A DNA stretch of 64,000 nt from Methylococcus mesophilus (lineage in GTDB: Bacteria; Pseudomonadota; Gammaproteobacteria; Methylococcales; Methylococcaceae). Under the pieces are notes generated by a model, which had not been told where the DNA came from, ran no database searches, and saw only the letters and a list, made by a program, of their open reading frames with translations. The DNA is taken from NCBI RefSeq assembly GCF_026247885.1, contig NZ_CP110921.1:3541501-3605500 (forward strand), given 5' to 3'. Positions 11,669-22,715 of this stretch are shown piece after piece. The position numbers and the translations under genes were made by a program. Position 1 is the stretch's first letter. Every line of letters starts with the position of its first letter.

Positions 11669-11986
11669 ATGCGTAGGATCAAGAAAGGCGATCAGGTCGT
11701 CGTCATCGCCGGAAAAGACAAAGGAAAAAGAGGCTCAGTGCTGTCGGTGCTGAGCGACGACAAATTGCTGGTTGAGGGTGTCAATCTGGTCCGGAAGCAC
11801 CAGCGCCCGAATCCCATGAGAGGCGTGACCGGTGGTATCGTCGAGAAGGCCATGCCGATCCATAGTTCCAACGTGGCGCTGTTCAATGCCGCCACCAACA
11901 AAGGGGATCGCGTCGGATTCCGGCTGCTGGCTGATGGCAGAAAAGTCCGTTTCTACCGATCCACCAACGAACTGATTGACGCTTGA
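11669..11986 (+). CDS. rplX: 50S ribosomal protein L24
   Basis: A 105-residue KOW-domain protein: [20 protein letters not shown] at the N terminus. An assembly-initiator protein of the large subunit. Confidence 0.97.
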   Translation: MRRIKKGDQVVVIAGKDKGKRGSVLSVLSDDKLLVEGVNLVRKHQRPNPMRGVTGGIVEKAMPIHSSNVALFNAATNKGDRVGFRLLADGRKVRFYRSTNELIDA

Positions 11987-12000
11987 GTAGCGGATGTGCC

Positions 12001-12540
12001 ATGGCTAGGTTAGAAGAGCTTTATAAAGAGAAAGTTGTCCCGGAATTGATGGCGCGATTCGGCTACCAGTCCGTCATGGAGGTTCCGCGTCTGGTAAAGA
12101 TCACCCTGAATATGGGGGTGGGTGAAGCAGTCGCGGACAAGAAAATCCTGCAAAACGCGGTCGAGCACATGCAGGCGATCGGTGGGCAGAAGCCCGTCGT
12201 CACACACGCTCGCAAGTCGATCGCAGGTTTCAAGATCCGTGAGGGAATGCCCGTAGGTTGCAAGGTAACACTGCGGCGTGCGCGCATGTACGAATTCCTG
12301 GATCGTCTCATCAGTGTCGCGATTCCCCGTATACGCGACTTCCGCGGATTGAACCCGAAAGCATTCGACGGCCGGGGCAGCTATTCCATGGGCGTGAGGG
12401 AGCAGATCATTTTTCCGGAGATCGACTACGACAAGATCGATGCCATCCGGGGTATGGATATCACCATCACATCGACTGCGAAATCAGACGCCGAAGCTAA
12501 AGCATTGCTCGAGGCGTTCAAATTTCCTTTCCGGACGTAA
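12001..12540 (+). CDS. rplE: 50S ribosomal protein L5
   Basis: A 179-residue 5S rRNA-binding protein. The ATG at 12001 gives the canonical [17 protein letters not shown]; the frame is open six codons further upstream. The conserved [16 protein letters not shown] segment is present. Confidence 0.97.
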   Translation: MARLEELYKEKVVPELMARFGYQSVMEVPRLVKITLNMGVGEAVADKKILQNAVEHMQAIGGQKPVVTHARKSIAGFKIREGMPVGCKVTLRRARMYEFLDRLISVAIPRIRDFRGLNPKAFDGRGSYSMGVREQIIFPEIDYDKIDAIRGMDITITSTAKSDAEAKALLEAFKFPFRT

Positions 12541-12554
12541 CGAAGGGCGGAGTC

Positions 12555-12860
12555 ATGGCAAAAAAATCAATGATCGCGCGCGAAGTGAAGCGCCAGAAGC
12601 TGAACAACCGCTACGAGAAGAAGAGAGCCGAACTGAAGGCAATCATTTGTAGCGGGGAAACGCCCGATGAGCAAAGGGAGGCGGCGATCGTTGCGCTGCA
12701 AAAGCTGCCGCGGGACAGCGCCGCCACGCGCCAGCGCAATAGATGCCAGCTGACCGGGCGCCCGCACGGCTTCTATCGTAAGTTCGGGTTAGGGCGAAAC
12801 AAATTGCGGGAATGCGTCATGCGCGGCGAAGTGCCGGGTGTGGTCAAGGCGAGCTGGTAA
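12555..12860 (+). CDS. rpsN: 30S ribosomal protein S14 (zinc-free type)
   Basis: A 101-residue protein starting [16 protein letters not shown]. It is the long form without the CxxC zinc knuckles of the short S14, so this copy needs no zinc. The C-terminal [18 protein letters not shown] is typical. Confidence 0.97.
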   Translation: MAKKSMIAREVKRQKLNNRYEKKRAELKAIICSGETPDEQREAAIVALQKLPRDSAATRQRNRCQLTGRPHGFYRKFGLGRNKLRECVMRGEVPGVVKASW

Positions 12861-12892
12861 GGCGGACCGCTAACGTATCGGAGTTTATAGTC

Positions 12893-13288
12893 ATGAGTAT
12901 GTCAGATCCTTTGAGCGATCTCCTTACGCGGATACGCAACGGTCAAGCCGCCGGCAAGGCGGAGATCCTCGTTCCGGCGTCGAAGCTCAAGCGAGCCGTG
13001 TGCCAGGTTTTGAAGGACGAAGGTTATATCGCGGGTTTCTTCGATGTGGCGGACGGTGCAAAGCCCAACCTCCGTGTGGAGCTTAAATATCACAACGGCG
13101 CCCCGGTCATCGACAAGATCCAGCGGGTCAGCAAACCCGGATGTCGGCGCTATAGAGGGCGGAACGAAATGCCCAAAGTCATGGGCGGCTTCGGTATTGC
13201 CATAGTCTCCACCTCAAAGGGTGTTATGTCCGATCGCAGAGCCAGGGTGCTGGGTGAGGGCGGCGAAGTTCTCTGTGTCGTTGAATGA
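12893..13288 (+). CDS. rpsH: 30S ribosomal protein S8
   Basis: A 131-residue protein starting [18 protein letters not shown]; the open frame extends upstream into rpsN but only this ATG gives the S8 N terminus. In E. coli S8 represses the spc operon through a site near rplE. Confidence 0.97.
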   Translation: MSMSDPLSDLLTRIRNGQAAGKAEILVPASKLKRAVCQVLKDEGYIAGFFDVADGAKPNLRVELKYHNGAPVIDKIQRVSKPGCRRYRGRNEMPKVMGGFGIAIVSTSKGVMSDRRARVLGEGGEVLCVVE

Positions 13289-13309
13289 TGTTTGTACAGG
13301 CTGGCCGAT

Positions 13310-13843
13310 ATGTCTCGTGTAGCGAATAATCCAATCTCCATTCCCAAAGGGGTGGAAATAAGCATTGCCGAAGGGATAGTAACCGCGAAGGGCAAGAACG
13401 GCGTGTTGTCGCGCGCACTTCCTGCATGCCTGAGCGTGAACGTGAACGCTGATACTGTCACGGTCGACTACGACCGGAATGATCAAGCGCAGAATGCCAT
13501 CGCGGGCACCACTCGCGCCAATCTTGCCAATATGATCGTCGGCGTCAGCAGTGGATTCGAGCGAAAGCTCTCTCTAGTAGGCGTGGGATACCGCGCGCAG
13601 GCCAAGGGGGATGTGTTGAGCCTGAGTCTCGGCTACTCCCATCCGGTGGAGTTCAAGGTCCCCGCAGGCATTGTGGTGGAGACCCCGTCCCAGACCGACA
13701 TTGTCGTTAAGGGAGCCGACCGTCAAGCGGTGGGCCAAGTGGCTGCCAACATCCGAGCGTTCCGCTCGCCGGAACCTTATAAGGGCAAGGGCGTCCGCTA
13801 CGCGGACGAGGTCATCATCCGCAAGGAAGCGAAAAAGAAGTAG
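13310..13843 (+). CDS. rplF: 50S ribosomal protein L6
   Basis: A 177-residue protein starting [17 protein letters not shown] at 13310. The C-terminal signature [20 protein letters not shown] is intact. It binds near the sarcin-ricin loop and factor-binding site. Confidence 0.97.
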   Translation: MSRVANNPISIPKGVEISIAEGIVTAKGKNGVLSRALPACLSVNVNADTVTVDYDRNDQAQNAIAGTTRANLANMIVGVSSGFERKLSLVGVGYRAQAKGDVLSLSLGYSHPVEFKVPAGIVVETPSQTDIVVKGADRQAVGQVAANIRAFRSPEPYKGKGVRYADEVIIRKEAKKK

Positions 13844-13852
13844 GACATAGCA

Positions 13853-14206
13853 ATGGATAAGAAACAGGCCCGTCTGAAAAGGGCAGCCAAAACTAGGCAT
13901 GTCATTCGCGCCATGGGTGCGAATCGCCTGACCGTTCACCGCACTCCCCGGCATATCTATGCGCAGGTCATCGGCCCCGACGGTGGCACGGTCCTGGCTT
14001 CAGCGTCCACCCTCGAGACGGCCATCCGTGACCGCCTGGCCGTTACCGGAAACCGGGATGCCGCCACTGAGGTGGGCAGGTGCATCGCTGAGAAGGCGTT
14101 AGCCGCCGGGGTTTCCAGCGTTGCATTCGATCGATCGGGATTTAAGTACCACGGACGAATCAAAGCGCTGGCCGATGCGGCTAGAGAAGCTGGGCTCCAG
14201 TTCTAG
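13853..14206 (+). CDS. rplR: 50S ribosomal protein L18
   Basis: A 117-residue 5S rRNA-binding protein, with [16 protein letters not shown] and [20 protein letters not shown], both hallmarks of L18. Confidence 0.97.
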   Translation: MDKKQARLKRAAKTRHVIRAMGANRLTVHRTPRHIYAQVIGPDGGTVLASASTLETAIRDRLAVTGNRDAATEVGRCIAEKALAAGVSSVAFDRSGFKYHGRIKALADAAREAGLQF

Positions 14207-14218
14207 CGAGGATTATCA

Positions 14219-14728
14219 ATGGCAAACGTGAGTACTCAGGCAGGTGCCGGTGAGGGGTTGCAGGAAAAGCTGGTCGCCGTTCGGCGCGTCTCCAAGGTGG
14301 TCAAGGGCGGACGCCAGTTCGGATTTACCGCGTTGACTGTCGTTGGAGACGGCAACGGGCGCGTGGGTTTCGGCCTCAGCAAGGCGCGAGAGGTGCCGGT
14401 CGCGATCCAGAAGTCGATGGAGCAGGCGCGGAAGAATATGCGCAAGGTCGCGCTCAACGGTCAGACCTTGCACCATCCGGTCACGGCTGCGGCTGGGGCT
14501 GCGAAAGTACATATGCAGCCTGCTTCGGAGGGTACCGGCATCATCGCTGGTGGCGCCATGCGTGCTGTTTTTGAGGTGGTTGGCGTTCATAACGTCCTTG
14601 CGAAATGTATTGGCACCAACAACCCGATCAATGTCGTTCGCGCGACGATCAAAGGGTTGACGGAATTGCGGGACCCGAAATCTGTTGCTGCGAAACGCGG
14701 AATGACGGTCGAAGAACTTCTGGGGTGA
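14219..14728 (+). CDS. rpsE: 30S ribosomal protein S5
   Basis: A 169-residue protein with the double-stranded-RNA-binding fold: [20 protein letters not shown] near the N terminus, then the C-terminal domain. S5 takes part in translational accuracy and mRNA unwinding. Confidence 0.98.
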   Translation: MANVSTQAGAGEGLQEKLVAVRRVSKVVKGGRQFGFTALTVVGDGNGRVGFGLSKAREVPVAIQKSMEQARKNMRKVALNGQTLHHPVTAAAGAAKVHMQPASEGTGIIAGGAMRAVFEVVGVHNVLAKCIGTNNPINVVRATIKGLTELRDPKSVAAKRGMTVEELLG

Positions 14729-14733
14729 TGGCT

Positions 14734-14919
14734 ATGACGAAGAAGACTTTGCGCGTTACGCAGGTGCGCAGTTCCCACGGACGGCTGGAGTCACATAAGG
14801 CTTGCCTGCGCGGGCTTGGCTTACGTAAGCCCCATCATTGTGTAGAAGTTCCGGGCACGCCGGAGATTTTGGGCATGATTTTCAAAGTCTCCTACCTGCT
14901 CAAGGTGGAGGAAATCTGA
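14734..14919 (+). CDS. rpmD: 50S ribosomal protein L30
   Basis: A 61-residue protein ([16 protein letters not shown], then [14 protein letters not shown]). I prefer ATG 14734 because GGGGTG at 14722-14727 is properly spaced; ATG 14728, overlapping the rpsE stop, would add two residues. Confidence 0.95.
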   Translation: MTKKTLRVTQVRSSHGRLESHKACLRGLGLRKPHHCVEVPGTPEILGMIFKVSYLLKVEEI

Positions 14920-14920
14920 C

Positions 14921-15355
14921 ATGTTTTTGAACACTATCGGCGCGCGGGACGGAAGCCGTCCGGCAAAAAGGCGGCTGGGGCGGGGCATCGGTTCGACACT
15001 GGGCAAGACCAGCGGGCGAGGGCATAAGGGACAGAAGGCCCGCGCTGGCGGCTTCCATAAGGTAGGTTTCGAAGGTGGCCAGATGCCGCTGCAGCGCCGG
15101 TTACCGAAGGTAGGCTTCAGAAGTGCGAAGAAGCGTTTCGCCGCCGAGGTAACGCTGACCCAACTCGCGAAAATTGCAGGTGGCGTGATAGGGTTGGTGG
15201 AACTGAAGGAAGCTGGTCTCGTTCCCTCCGTGGCAAAGACCGTCAAGATTGTTGCCACGGGCTCCATATCGGGAGCCGTAAGTGTGCGCGGTGTTAGCGT
15301 GACGCAGGGTGCCCGCGCTGCGATCGAAGCCGCAGGCGGCAAAGTGGAAAGCTGA
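14921..15355 (+). CDS. rplO: 50S ribosomal protein L15
   Basis: A 144-residue protein with the Gly/Arg-rich N-terminal region [20 protein letters not shown] and the signature [14 protein letters not shown]. It starts one base after the rpmD stop and overlaps secY by 1 nt. Confidence 0.97.
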   Translation: MFLNTIGARDGSRPAKRRLGRGIGSTLGKTSGRGHKGQKARAGGFHKVGFEGGQMPLQRRLPKVGFRSAKKRFAAEVTLTQLAKIAGGVIGLVELKEAGLVPSVAKTVKIVATGSISGAVSVRGVSVTQGARAAIEAAGGKVES

Positions 15356-16680
15356 TGAACGCCATCAACCCCCTGATGGCGGATCGCGGCGGCAGGTTCA
15401 CCGAGCTTCGCCAGCGTTTGCTGTTCGTATTCGGCGCGCTCATCGTTTTCCGGATTGGCGCGCATATTCCAATTCCAGGCGTCGACCCGAAGGCCTTGGC
15501 GGCAATGTTCAATCAGCAGGGCAGCTCGATCCTGGACATGGTGAACATGTTTTCCGGTGGCGCGCTCAAGCGGCTGAGCATCTTTGCACTAGGCATCATG
15601 CCCTATATCTCGGCATCAATCATTCTGCAGTTGATGACCATCGTCGTGCCGAAGCTGGAGCAGCTGAAGAAGGAGGGCGAATCGGGGCGGAAAAAGATCA
15701 ACCAGTACACCCGATACGCGACGGTTGTGCTCGCCTCGTTTCAGGCCACCGGCGTTGCGATGGCGTTGCAGAATCAGAGCGCAGGCGGTGCGCCGATCGT
15801 GGTTTCCCCGGGATTTCAGTTTGTTGCCCTCACTGCCATTTCACTAGTTACCGGCACCATGTTTTTGATGTGGCTCGGTGAGCAGGTGACCGAGCGTGGG
15901 CTGGGAAACGGCATATCGATCATTATATTTGCCGGTATCGTTGCCGGGCTGCCTTCCGCCGTGGGTGGAACGCTCGAACTCGCACGCACGGGCGAGTTGA
16001 GTGCGTTCAGCATCATTGGCATAGCCGCGATCGCGGTTGCTGTGACATGGCTCGTGGTATTCGTCGAGAAAGGACAGCGCCGGATTACGATCAACTATGC
16101 CAAGCGCCAGGAAGGGCGCCGCATGTATGCTGCGCAGAAGAGCTTCCTGCCGCTGAAGCTGAATATGTCCGGTGTAATCCCGCCGATATTCGCTTCCTCA
16201 ATCATACTGTTTCCGGCGACCTTGGCGGGCTGGTTCGGCAATTCGGAAAAGTTGGTCTGGCTGCAGGACATAGCGAGTACGCTGTCTCCCGGTCAGCCGC
16301 TTTATGTTCTTTGCTATGCGGCAGCGATCATGTTTTTCTGCTTTTTTTATGCGGCATTAGTCTTTAATTCCAATGAAACTGCGGAGAACTTGAAGAAGTC
16401 CGGCGCTTTCATTCCGGGGATCCGGCCCGGTCAGCAGACGGCGCGGTATGTGGACACCGTCATGACGCGGCTTACCCTGGTGGGCGGCATCTACATTACT
16501 GCCGTGTGCCTGTTGCCGGAGTTCTTGATCGTGTATTGGAACGTGCCATTCTATTTCGGCGGTACCTCGCTATTGATTATCGTCGTCGTGGTTATGGATT
16601 TCATGGCACAGATACAGACCTACGTGATTTCTCAGCAATACGAAGGATTGTTGAAGAAAACCAATATCAATATCAGGTGA
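15355..16680 (+). CDS. secY: Protein translocase subunit SecY
   Basis: The 441-residue inner-membrane protein forms the Sec channel with SecE and SecG. About ten hydrophobic segments are visible. Conserved blocks include [20 protein letters not shown], the first cytosolic loop region [20 protein letters not shown] and [12 protein letters not shown]. It starts at the ATG overlapping the rplO stop. Confidence 0.98.
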
Positions 16681-16708
16681 TTTTGTTTCGGATCGCCGAG
16701 GAAGCATT

Positions 16709-16822
16709 ATGAAAGTGAGAGCATCTGTTAAGCGTATTTGCCGTAACTGCAAGGTTCTGAAGAGGAACGGCATCGTCCGCATCATTTGTAAGGACGCCCG
16801 CCACAAGCAGCGGCAGGGCTGA
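16709..16822 (+). CDS. rpmJ: 50S ribosomal protein L36 (zinc-ribbon type)
   Basis: A 37-residue protein, [20 protein letters not shown] and onward to KQRQG. It has the Cys-x-x-Cys pair (C11, C14), C27 and H32 that bind zinc, so it is the zinc-containing type. It follows secY by 28 nt after a GAGGAAG-type ribosome-binding site. Confidence 0.95.
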
Positions 16823-16834
16823 TGGTTCCCATCG

Positions 16835-16863
16835 TTGTGAGATCGGCAGCGGCTGTGTATAAT
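16835..16863 (+). promoter_or_regulatory. Internal promoter before the alpha operon genes
   Basis: TTGTGA (16835-16840), a 17-nt spacer and a perfect TATAAT (16858-16863) lie in the 83-nt gap between rpmJ and rpsM. This would let rpsM-rpsK-rpsD-rpoA-rplQ be transcribed separately from the upstream ribosomal genes. Confidence 0.7.
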
Positions 16864-16905
16864 GGCCGGCTATCGCCCAGCGGCATAGAGTTGGAGTTTG
16901 TTTAA

Positions 16906-17262
16906 ATGGCGCGTATTGCTGGAGTCAACATCCCAGATCACAAGCATGTAGTTATTTCACTGACCGCGATCTACGGCATCGGGCGTACGCGTGCAGGTTT
17001 GATCTGCGACAGCGCGGGGATCGAGGCTGAAAAGAAAGTCAGAGAGCTGAGCGACGAGCAGGTCGAGCGCTTGCGTGGCGAAGTCGCGAAGTTCGTCGTC
17101 GAAGGCGATCTTCGGCGAGAGGTGGCTATGAACATCAAGCGGCTCATGGACCTCGGTTCCTACCGCGGTATGAGGCACCGGCGCGGCTTGCCCGTGCGTG
17201 GACAGCGCACCCGCACCAACGCCCGCACCCGCAAGGGGCCGCGTCGTCCGATCAAGAAATAA
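16906..17262 (+). CDS. rpsM: 30S ribosomal protein S13
   Basis: A 118-residue protein starting [19 protein letters not shown], ending in the basic tail [18 protein letters not shown] that contacts P-site t[22 protein letters not shown] is the family signature. Confidence 0.97.
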   Translation: MARIAGVNIPDHKHVVISLTAIYGIGRTRAGLICDSAGIEAEKKVRELSDEQVERLRGEVAKFVVEGDLRREVAMNIKRLMDLGSYRGMRHRRGLPVRGQRTRTNARTRKGPRRPIKK

Positions 17263-17276
17263 AGGTACGGTAGAAA

Positions 17277-17663
17277 ATGGCTACGACAGGTCGCCCGGTT
17301 AAAAGAATCAAACGAGATATCTCGGACGGTATCGCGCATGTGAGCGCGTCCTTTAATAACACCATAATTACGATTACCGATAGGAAGGGCAACGCTCTTT
17401 CGTGGGCTAGCGCCGGCGCATCGGGTTTTCGTGGTTCGCGCAAGAGTACGCCGTTTGCCGCGCAGGTCGCGGCTGAAAAAGCCGGCTTAGTGGCGAAGGA
17501 GTACGGGATGAAAAATCTGGACGTCCACGTCACCGGGCCGGGGCCGGGAAGAGAGTCTGCTGTGCGTTCTCTGAACGCATTGGGTTTTAAGATTGTGAAT
17601 GTCGTAGACACCACGCCGCTGCCGCACAACGGGTGTCGTCCCCCGAAGAAGCGGCGCGTTTGA
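17277..17663 (+). CDS. rpsK: 30S ribosomal protein S11
   Basis: A 128-residue protein: [19 protein letters not shown] and the C-terminal [17 protein letters not shown] are diagnostic. It is part of the 30S platform near the Shine-Dalgarno duplex. Confidence 0.97.
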   Translation: MATTGRPVKRIKRDISDGIAHVSASFNNTIITITDRKGNALSWASAGASGFRGSRKSTPFAAQVAAEKAGLVAKEYGMKNLDVHVTGPGPGRESAVRSLNALGFKIVNVVDTTPLPHNGCRPPKKRRV

Positions 17664-17676
17664 CGAGAGGTTTGTT

Positions 17677-18297
17677 ATGGCTAGGTATCTTGGGCCGAAA
17701 TGTAAGTTGAGCCGCCGTGAGGGGACCGATCTGTTCCTGAAGTCACGGGGCAAGTCGCTGGATTCGAAATGCAAGCTGGATCAGCCTCCGGGGCAGCATG
17801 GGCAGAAGCGGCCTAGGCTGAGCGATTACGCTGCTCAGCTCCGGGAGAAACAAAAGCTGCGGCGCATATACGGCGTCATGGAGCGCCAGTTTCGCAATTA
17901 CTACGCCGAGGCGTCTCGCTTGAAGGGCTCTACCGGCGAGAATTTGCTGGCGTTGCTCGAGTCTCGGCTCGATAACGTCGTATACCGGATGGGATTTGCG
18001 TCTACGCGCGCTGAGGCGCGGCAGCTGGTGTCCCATAAGGCGATCAATTTGAACGGGCGTACACTGAACATTCCGTCTTACCAGGTGCGGAGTGGGGATG
18101 TTGTCGAGATTCGCGAGAAGGCGAAATCCCAGGGCCGTGTGAAGGACGCACTTCAGGTGACCGAGCAGTACGGTTTTCCGTCCTGGGTTGACGTCGATGC
18201 GAAGGCGATGAAAGGCACGTTTAAGTCGGCGCCTGAAAGAAGTGAGCTGGGCTCGGATATCAACGAGCAGCTGGTCGTCGAGTTGTATTCGAAGTAG
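17677..18297 (+). CDS. rpsD: 30S ribosomal protein S4
   Basis: A 206-residue primary 16S-binding protein starting [19 protein letters not shown], with an S4 RNA-binding domain ([20 protein letters not shown]) from about residue 95. In E. coli S4 represses the alpha operon. Confidence 0.98.
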   Translation: MARYLGPKCKLSRREGTDLFLKSRGKSLDSKCKLDQPPGQHGQKRPRLSDYAAQLREKQKLRRIYGVMERQFRNYYAEASRLKGSTGENLLALLESRLDNVVYRMGFASTRAEARQLVSHKAINLNGRTLNIPSYQVRSGDVVEIREKAKSQGRVKDALQVTEQYGFPSWVDVDAKAMKGTFKSAPERSELGSDINEQLVVELYSK

Positions 18298-18319
18298 CGC
18301 GTGACGGGGTATACCTAAT

Positions 18320-19306
18320 ATGCACAACTCGCTTGCCGAGCTGATCAAGCCGCGTACGGTAGAGGTGGTTCCGCACGGAACTCATTCTGCTCGCGTGGTC
18401 ATTGAGCCCCTGGAGAGGGGGTTCGGCCACACCTTGGGCAACGCCTTGAGGCGTGTCCTGCTTTCCGCTATCCCCGGCGCAGCGGTAACGGATGTCGTCA
18501 TTGATGGCGTGCTGCACGAATATTCGACCATTGAAGGGGTTCAGGAGGACGTGATCGACGTGCTGCTGAATCTCAAGAGTCTTGCCATCCGCCTCAACGG
18601 GCCGCACGATGTTTACCTCAACATCGACAAGCAGGGCCCTGGGCAGGTTTTGGCGGGCGACATGGAGGTTCCCCATGACGTCGAGGTGTTGAACCCCGAT
18701 CTGCTAATCGCGCACATCACGGGAAACGGTCGTTTGCGCATGACGCTTCACGTGCAGAAGGGGAGGGGCTACCAGCCGGTCGCGAGCCGGGCTATCGAAG
18801 GCGATTCGGCTATCGGGACCTTGCATGTCGACGCGAGCTTCAGCCCTATTAAGAAGGTGTCCTACGTTGTCGAGAGCGCCCGCGTTGAGCAGCGTACCGA
18901 CCTCGACCGGTTGGTTATCGAACTCCAGACAAACGGGACGGTTCAGCCGGAGGAAGCTGTTAAGCATGCCGCGAACATTCTTAACCAACATCTCGGCATT
19001 CTTGTCGACCTTAAGGGGGAGGATTTGCCGCTTTTCGGTGAGGATGGCCCCCAGTTCGATCCGCTGCTGCTGCACCCCGTGGACGATCTCGAGCTAACGG
19101 TTCGTTCAGCTAACTGCCTGAAGGCGGAGAACATATTTTACATCGGGGACCTCATCCAGCGTAGCGAGGCAGATTTGCTCAAGACTCCAAATCTGGGAAA
19201 AAAATCGCTTACGGAGATCAAAGACGTTTTGGCGACGAAGGGTTTGTCGCTGGGGATGCGTCTGGAGAATTGGCCGCCGGAAGGTCTCAAGAAGCTGAAT
19301 CCATAG
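18320..19306 (+). CDS. rpoA: RNA polymerase subunit alpha
   Basis: A 328-residue protein. The N-terminal dimerisation domain contains [20 protein letters not shown]. The C-terminal domain, which binds UP elements and activators, runs from about residue 250 ([18 protein letters not shown] to the end). Normal length. Confidence 0.98.
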   Translation: MHNSLAELIKPRTVEVVPHGTHSARVVIEPLERGFGHTLGNALRRVLLSAIPGAAVTDVVIDGVLHEYSTIEGVQEDVIDVLLNLKSLAIRLNGPHDVYLNIDKQGPGQVLAGDMEVPHDVEVLNPDLLIAHITGNGRLRMTLHVQKGRGYQPVASRAIEGDSAIGTLHVDASFSPIKKVSYVVESARVEQRTDLDRLVIELQTNGTVQPEEAVKHAANILNQHLGILVDLKGEDLPLFGEDGPQFDPLLLHPVDDLELTVRSANCLKAENIFYIGDLIQRSEADLLKTPNLGKKSLTEIKDVLATKGLSLGMRLENWPPEGLKKLNP

Positions 19307-19327
19307 CCTTTTAGGGTGTAGAAAAAC

Positions 19328-19687
19328 ATGCGTCATCGTAAAGCAGGAAGGAAGTTCAATCTGACCAGCAGTCACCGCACTGCTTTGTATCGGAATTTGG
19401 CTGCCGCACTCGTTGAGCACGAGATCATTCGGACGACTCTGCCAAAAGCCAAAGAGATCAGGCGTTACGTAGAGCCGCTGATTACCTTGTCGAAGGAAGA
19501 CAGCGTGGCCGGCCGGCGGCTTGCGTTCGCGAGGCTGCGTAACCGGGACGCGGTGACGAAGCTGTTCAACGATCTTGGTCCCCGGTTCAAGACGCGGCCG
19601 GGCGGTTACACACGGATTCTGAAATGCGGCTTTCGGGCGGGCGACGCAAGTCCGATGGCTTTTGTGGAACTCGTGGATCGAGCCTGA
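19328..19687 (+). CDS. rplQ: 50S ribosomal protein L17
   Basis: A 119-residue protein starting [20 protein letters not shown] with [20 protein letters not shown] near the end. It is the last gene of the super-operon and is followed by terminator-like hairpins. Confidence 0.98.
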   Translation: MRHRKAGRKFNLTSSHRTALYRNLAAALVEHEIIRTTLPKAKEIRRYVEPLITLSKEDSVAGRRLAFARLRNRDAVTKLFNDLGPRFKTRPGGYTRILKCGFRAGDASPMAFVELVDRA

Positions 19688-19695
19688 GCGTGATT

Positions 19696-19732
19696 GCCGG
19701 GGGCGTGCTCCGGTTTCCCGGCTCGGTTTTTT
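19696..19732 (+). terminator. Terminator after rplQ
   Basis: GCCGGG (19696-19701) pairs with CCCGGC (19717-19722), followed by TCGG and six T residues (19727-19732). A second perfect 8-bp GC hairpin, CGGGGCGC / GCGCCCCG with a TCAG loop, follows at 19733-19752 without a T tract. Together they end the ribosomal operon. Confidence 0.65.
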
Positions 19733-19801
19733 CGGGGCGCTCAGGCGCCCCGTCTCGTTAGTCGGTAGGTCGGCCTGCCGGACCACCCGCCCAGCCTAGT
19801 C

Positions 19802-22666
19802 TTGCCGTCGAAGACGTCTGTGGCCTCTCCCAGCAAAACCCGTTTTCCGGATTTGGCGCTCCACGAGTGGGAGCGGATATTCGAGGAGCGGAGGCATTTA
19901 TTCGAAGGGTGTTCCGAATCCTTTCGCCAGTCTCTGGGCTTCGTCTGCGCGTGCAGCCCGTTCTTCCTGGGAGTCTTGAAGCGCGACAGCCATCTGATCC
20001 CCATGCTCCGGGCTTTGGCCGAGGATAGCCTTTCGGGCAGGGATGCCGTTACGGATCTGCAGAAACTCGTAGCTGGCGCGGGCGACCGCGACTGCCTGGC
20101 GCGTGTATTACGTCAGTGGCGCAATCGCGAAATGGCCATCATTGCTTGGCAGGACATTTCAGGCGAACTCGGTATCGACAAGATATTAGGAAGGATATCG
20201 GAAACGGCGGAATTGGCCATCCGAGCGGCTCTCGACTGGCTTTTCGCAGATGCCTGCCGGCGATGGGGTATTCCGACGCGCATAGGCGGTTCGGCGCAGA
20301 ATCTGGTCGTCTTGGGCATGGGAAAGCTCGGGGGGAGAGAGCTCAATTTTTCGTCCGACATCGACTTGGTCTTTGCCTATGTCGAGGAAGGTGAGCTGCC
20401 AGGCCCCATGGGCACGACCTACGCCGAATTTTACACGCGACTTGCACAGTCACTCGTTCATGTCCTCGATGCGGTGACCGAAGACGGATTCGTTTTTCGT
20501 GTCGATGTACGGCTGAGGCCTTTCGGCGAGAGCGGTCCGCTCGTGATCAGCTTCGAGTCATGCGAACGCTATTACCAAGCCCAGGCACGCGACTGGGAGC
20601 GCTACGCCATGGTAAAGGTCCGTGCGGTGGGGGGGGATGCGGAGGACGGCGCTGAGTTCGAGCGGTTCTTCTACCCGTTCGTGTATCGTCGATACCTCGA
20701 CTATCGGGTGTTCGGTGAACTGAGGTCGCTAAAATCCAAGATCGTGGCGGAAGTCCGGAGGAAGGACCGGGGCGATAACATCAAGCTGGGCTCCGGCGGA
20801 ATCCGGGAAATCGAGTTCGTCGGACAGGCGTTCCAGCTGATCCGCGGGGGCCGAAATATTGAGCTGCAGGATCGAAGCATCCTGACGGTCCTGGAGCGAG
20901 CCGGGCAACTGCGCCTGCTTGAGCATGAGACAGCGTCGTTTCTCTGTGACGCGTACCGGTTCTTGCGCAAAGTCGAGAACCGGCTCCAGCAGTACGATGA
21001 CAAGCAGACGCATGACCTACCGGCATCCGAGGAGCGGCGCGAGTTGCTGGCTTACTCCCTGGGTTTCGAGGGCTGGGGGGAGTTTAAGAGGGAGCTCGAC
21101 GGAGTTCGGAGCCGGGTCCACGGAATTTTCGCCGAGGTGATTGCCGAGCCTTCGCAGAGCGCGTCCGCCGAGCTGCTACTGGATGGGGGCGAGGCGGAGC
21201 TATCTGTCGCGCTGGCAGGATTCGAAGGCGCCGCGGACGCCATGGCCAGCCATTTGGTCAATTTCCGTGCCTCGGCGGCTGTTCGGCGGCTCGGTGCCGG
21301 TGCCATGGCCGAGCTTCAGCAAGTCATCGGAAAGCTGCTGGCTGAACTCGCGGCTGCCGGCTTTTCCGACCCGGCGAGCATCTTGGCGAGAGTTCTCAAG
21401 TTGCTCGAGTCGATCGCCGGCAGGGGGGTGTATTTTTCGCTGCTGGCGGAGAAGCCGGCTGCATTGTCCCAGTTGGTGAGGCTGGCTGCTGCGAGTCCTT
21501 GGATCGTGAGGCTCATTTCCGGCGCGCCGATTCTGCTTGACGAACTGCTGGATCCCCGGACCCTGTACAGCCCCCTGACCCGGGAGGCCTTGGGCCGGGA
21601 AGCGGACATTCTGGCAGGCAGCCTGACTCCCGACGATGACGAGCAGTTGATGTTGCGGCTCCGGCAGTTCAAGGCCGCGCATCAGTTGCGGATTGCGGCG
21701 GCCGACATAATGAACGTCATTCCGGTCATGGTTGTCAGCGATTACCTGACGGACTTGGCCGAGGTAGTGATCGCGCGTGCGCTCGGGCTGGCCTGGAAGT
21801 CCGTGGCTGCGCGCCACGGCGTTCCGCCGGTGGCGGCGGGAGCATCTCCGGATTTTCCCGGATTCGGCGTCATCGCCTATGGAAAGCTCGGCGGCATAGA
21901 ACTGGGCTATGGGTCAGATCTGGATCTGGTTTTTCTCTACGATGGAGTCGCCAGCGACGCCGTAACCGATGGGCCGCGTCCGGTCACCGCCGCCGAGTTT
22001 TATGCCCGGGTGGTTCAGCGGATGGTCAGTCTGCTGACGACCGAGATGCTCGGCGGGGCGCTGTATGAAGTCGATCTTCGCTTGCGGCCAAGCGGGAGCT
22101 CCGGTCTCCTCGTCAGCAAAGTCGACGCCTATGAAAATTACCAGCTCCACCAAGCCTGGACCTGGGAGCGTCAGGCGCTGGTGAGAGCACGGTTCGTGGC
22201 CGGCGACCCGGGGGTGGGCGCGCGCTTCGATGTGATCCGGCGGACCGTGCTTTGCGCGGAGCGGGACAGCCGGCAGGTGAGACTCGATGTTCAGGCGATG
22301 CGCGAGAAGATGCGGGAAAGCTTGGCGGACAGGCGGCCCGGCGTGTTCGACTTGAAGCAGGGATTTGGCGGTATTGCCGATATCGAGTTTATTGTACAAT
22401 TCGGGGTTCTTGTCAGCGCCGCGAAGCATTGCGAGATCACTCGCTGGACCGATACGGTCCGCCTACTGGAAACCCTTCGCACCGCAAACTTCCTGAAGCC
22501 AGAGCAGGCGGATCGGCTTCGATGTGCCTACTGCGACTATCGCGGCAAGGCGCATCGTCTTGCTTTGCAAGAGATGCCGGCGTTGGCATCGTCGTCGGAA
22601 TTTTCCGAACACCGGGCGGCTGTGCAGGCGGTTTGGAAGCAGATCATCGAAGCGCCGGCGCTTTGA
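19802..22666 (+). CDS. glnE: Bifunctional glutamine synthetase adenylyltransferase / adenylyl-removing enzyme
   Basis: A protein of about 954 residues that adds AMP to glutamine synthetase, or removes it, in response to PII. Two homologous nucleotidyltransferase domains are visible: the N-terminal removing domain with VVLGMGKLGGRELNFSSDID and the C-terminal adenylylating domain with VIAYGKLGGIELGYGSDLD. Length is normal. The start is uncertain: the longest form begins at TTG 19802, a GTG at 19820 is also possible, and neither has a convincing ribosome-binding site. ilvE follows 49 nt downstream. Confidence 0.94.
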   Translation: MPSKTSVASPSKTRFPDLALHEWERIFEERRHLFEGCSESFRQSLGFVCACSPFFLGVLKRDSHLIPMLRALAEDSLSGRDAVTDLQKLVAGAGDRDCLARVLRQWRNREMAIIAWQDISGELGIDKILGRISETAELAIRAALDWLFADACRRWGIPTRIGGSAQNLVVLGMGKLGGRELNFSSDIDLVFAYVEEGELPGPMGTTYAEFYTRLAQSLVHVLDAVTEDGFVFRVDVRLRPFGESGPLVISFESCERYYQAQARDWERYAMVKVRAVGGDAEDGAEFERFFYPFVYRRYLDYRVFGELRSLKSKIVAEVRRKDRGDNIKLGSGGIREIEFVGQAFQLIRGGRNIELQDRSILTVLERAGQLRLLEHETASFLCDAYRFLRKVENRLQQYDDKQTHDLPASEERRELLAYSLGFEGWGEFKRELDGVRSRVHGIFAEVIAEPSQSASAELLLDGGEAELSVALAGFEGAADAMASHLVNFRASAAVRRLGAGAMAELQQVIGKLLAELAAAGFSDPASILARVLKLLESIAGRGVYFSLLAEKPAALSQLVRLAAASPWIVRLISGAPILLDELLDPRTLYSPLTREALGREADILAGSLTPDDDEQLMLRLRQFKAAHQLRIAAADIMNVIPVMVVSDYLTDLAEVVIARALGLAWKSVAARHGVPPVAAGASPDFPGFGVIAYGKLGGIELGYGSDLDLVFLYDGVASDAVTDGPRPVTAAEFYARVVQRMVSLLTTEMLGGALYEVDLRLRPSGSSGLLVSKVDAYENYQLHQAWTWERQALVRARFVAGDPGVGARFDVIRRTVLCAERDSRQVRLDVQAMREKMRESLADRRPGVFDLKQGFGGIADIEFIVQFGVLVSAAKHCEITRWTDTVRLLETLRTANFLKPEQADRLRCAYCDYRGKAHRLALQEMPALASSSEFSEHRAAVQAVWKQIIEAPAL

Positions 22667-22715
22667 GCGAACTGAGGCCGGTGGCAATTTCCCTCTGATT
22701 GCAGGAGATCAATTC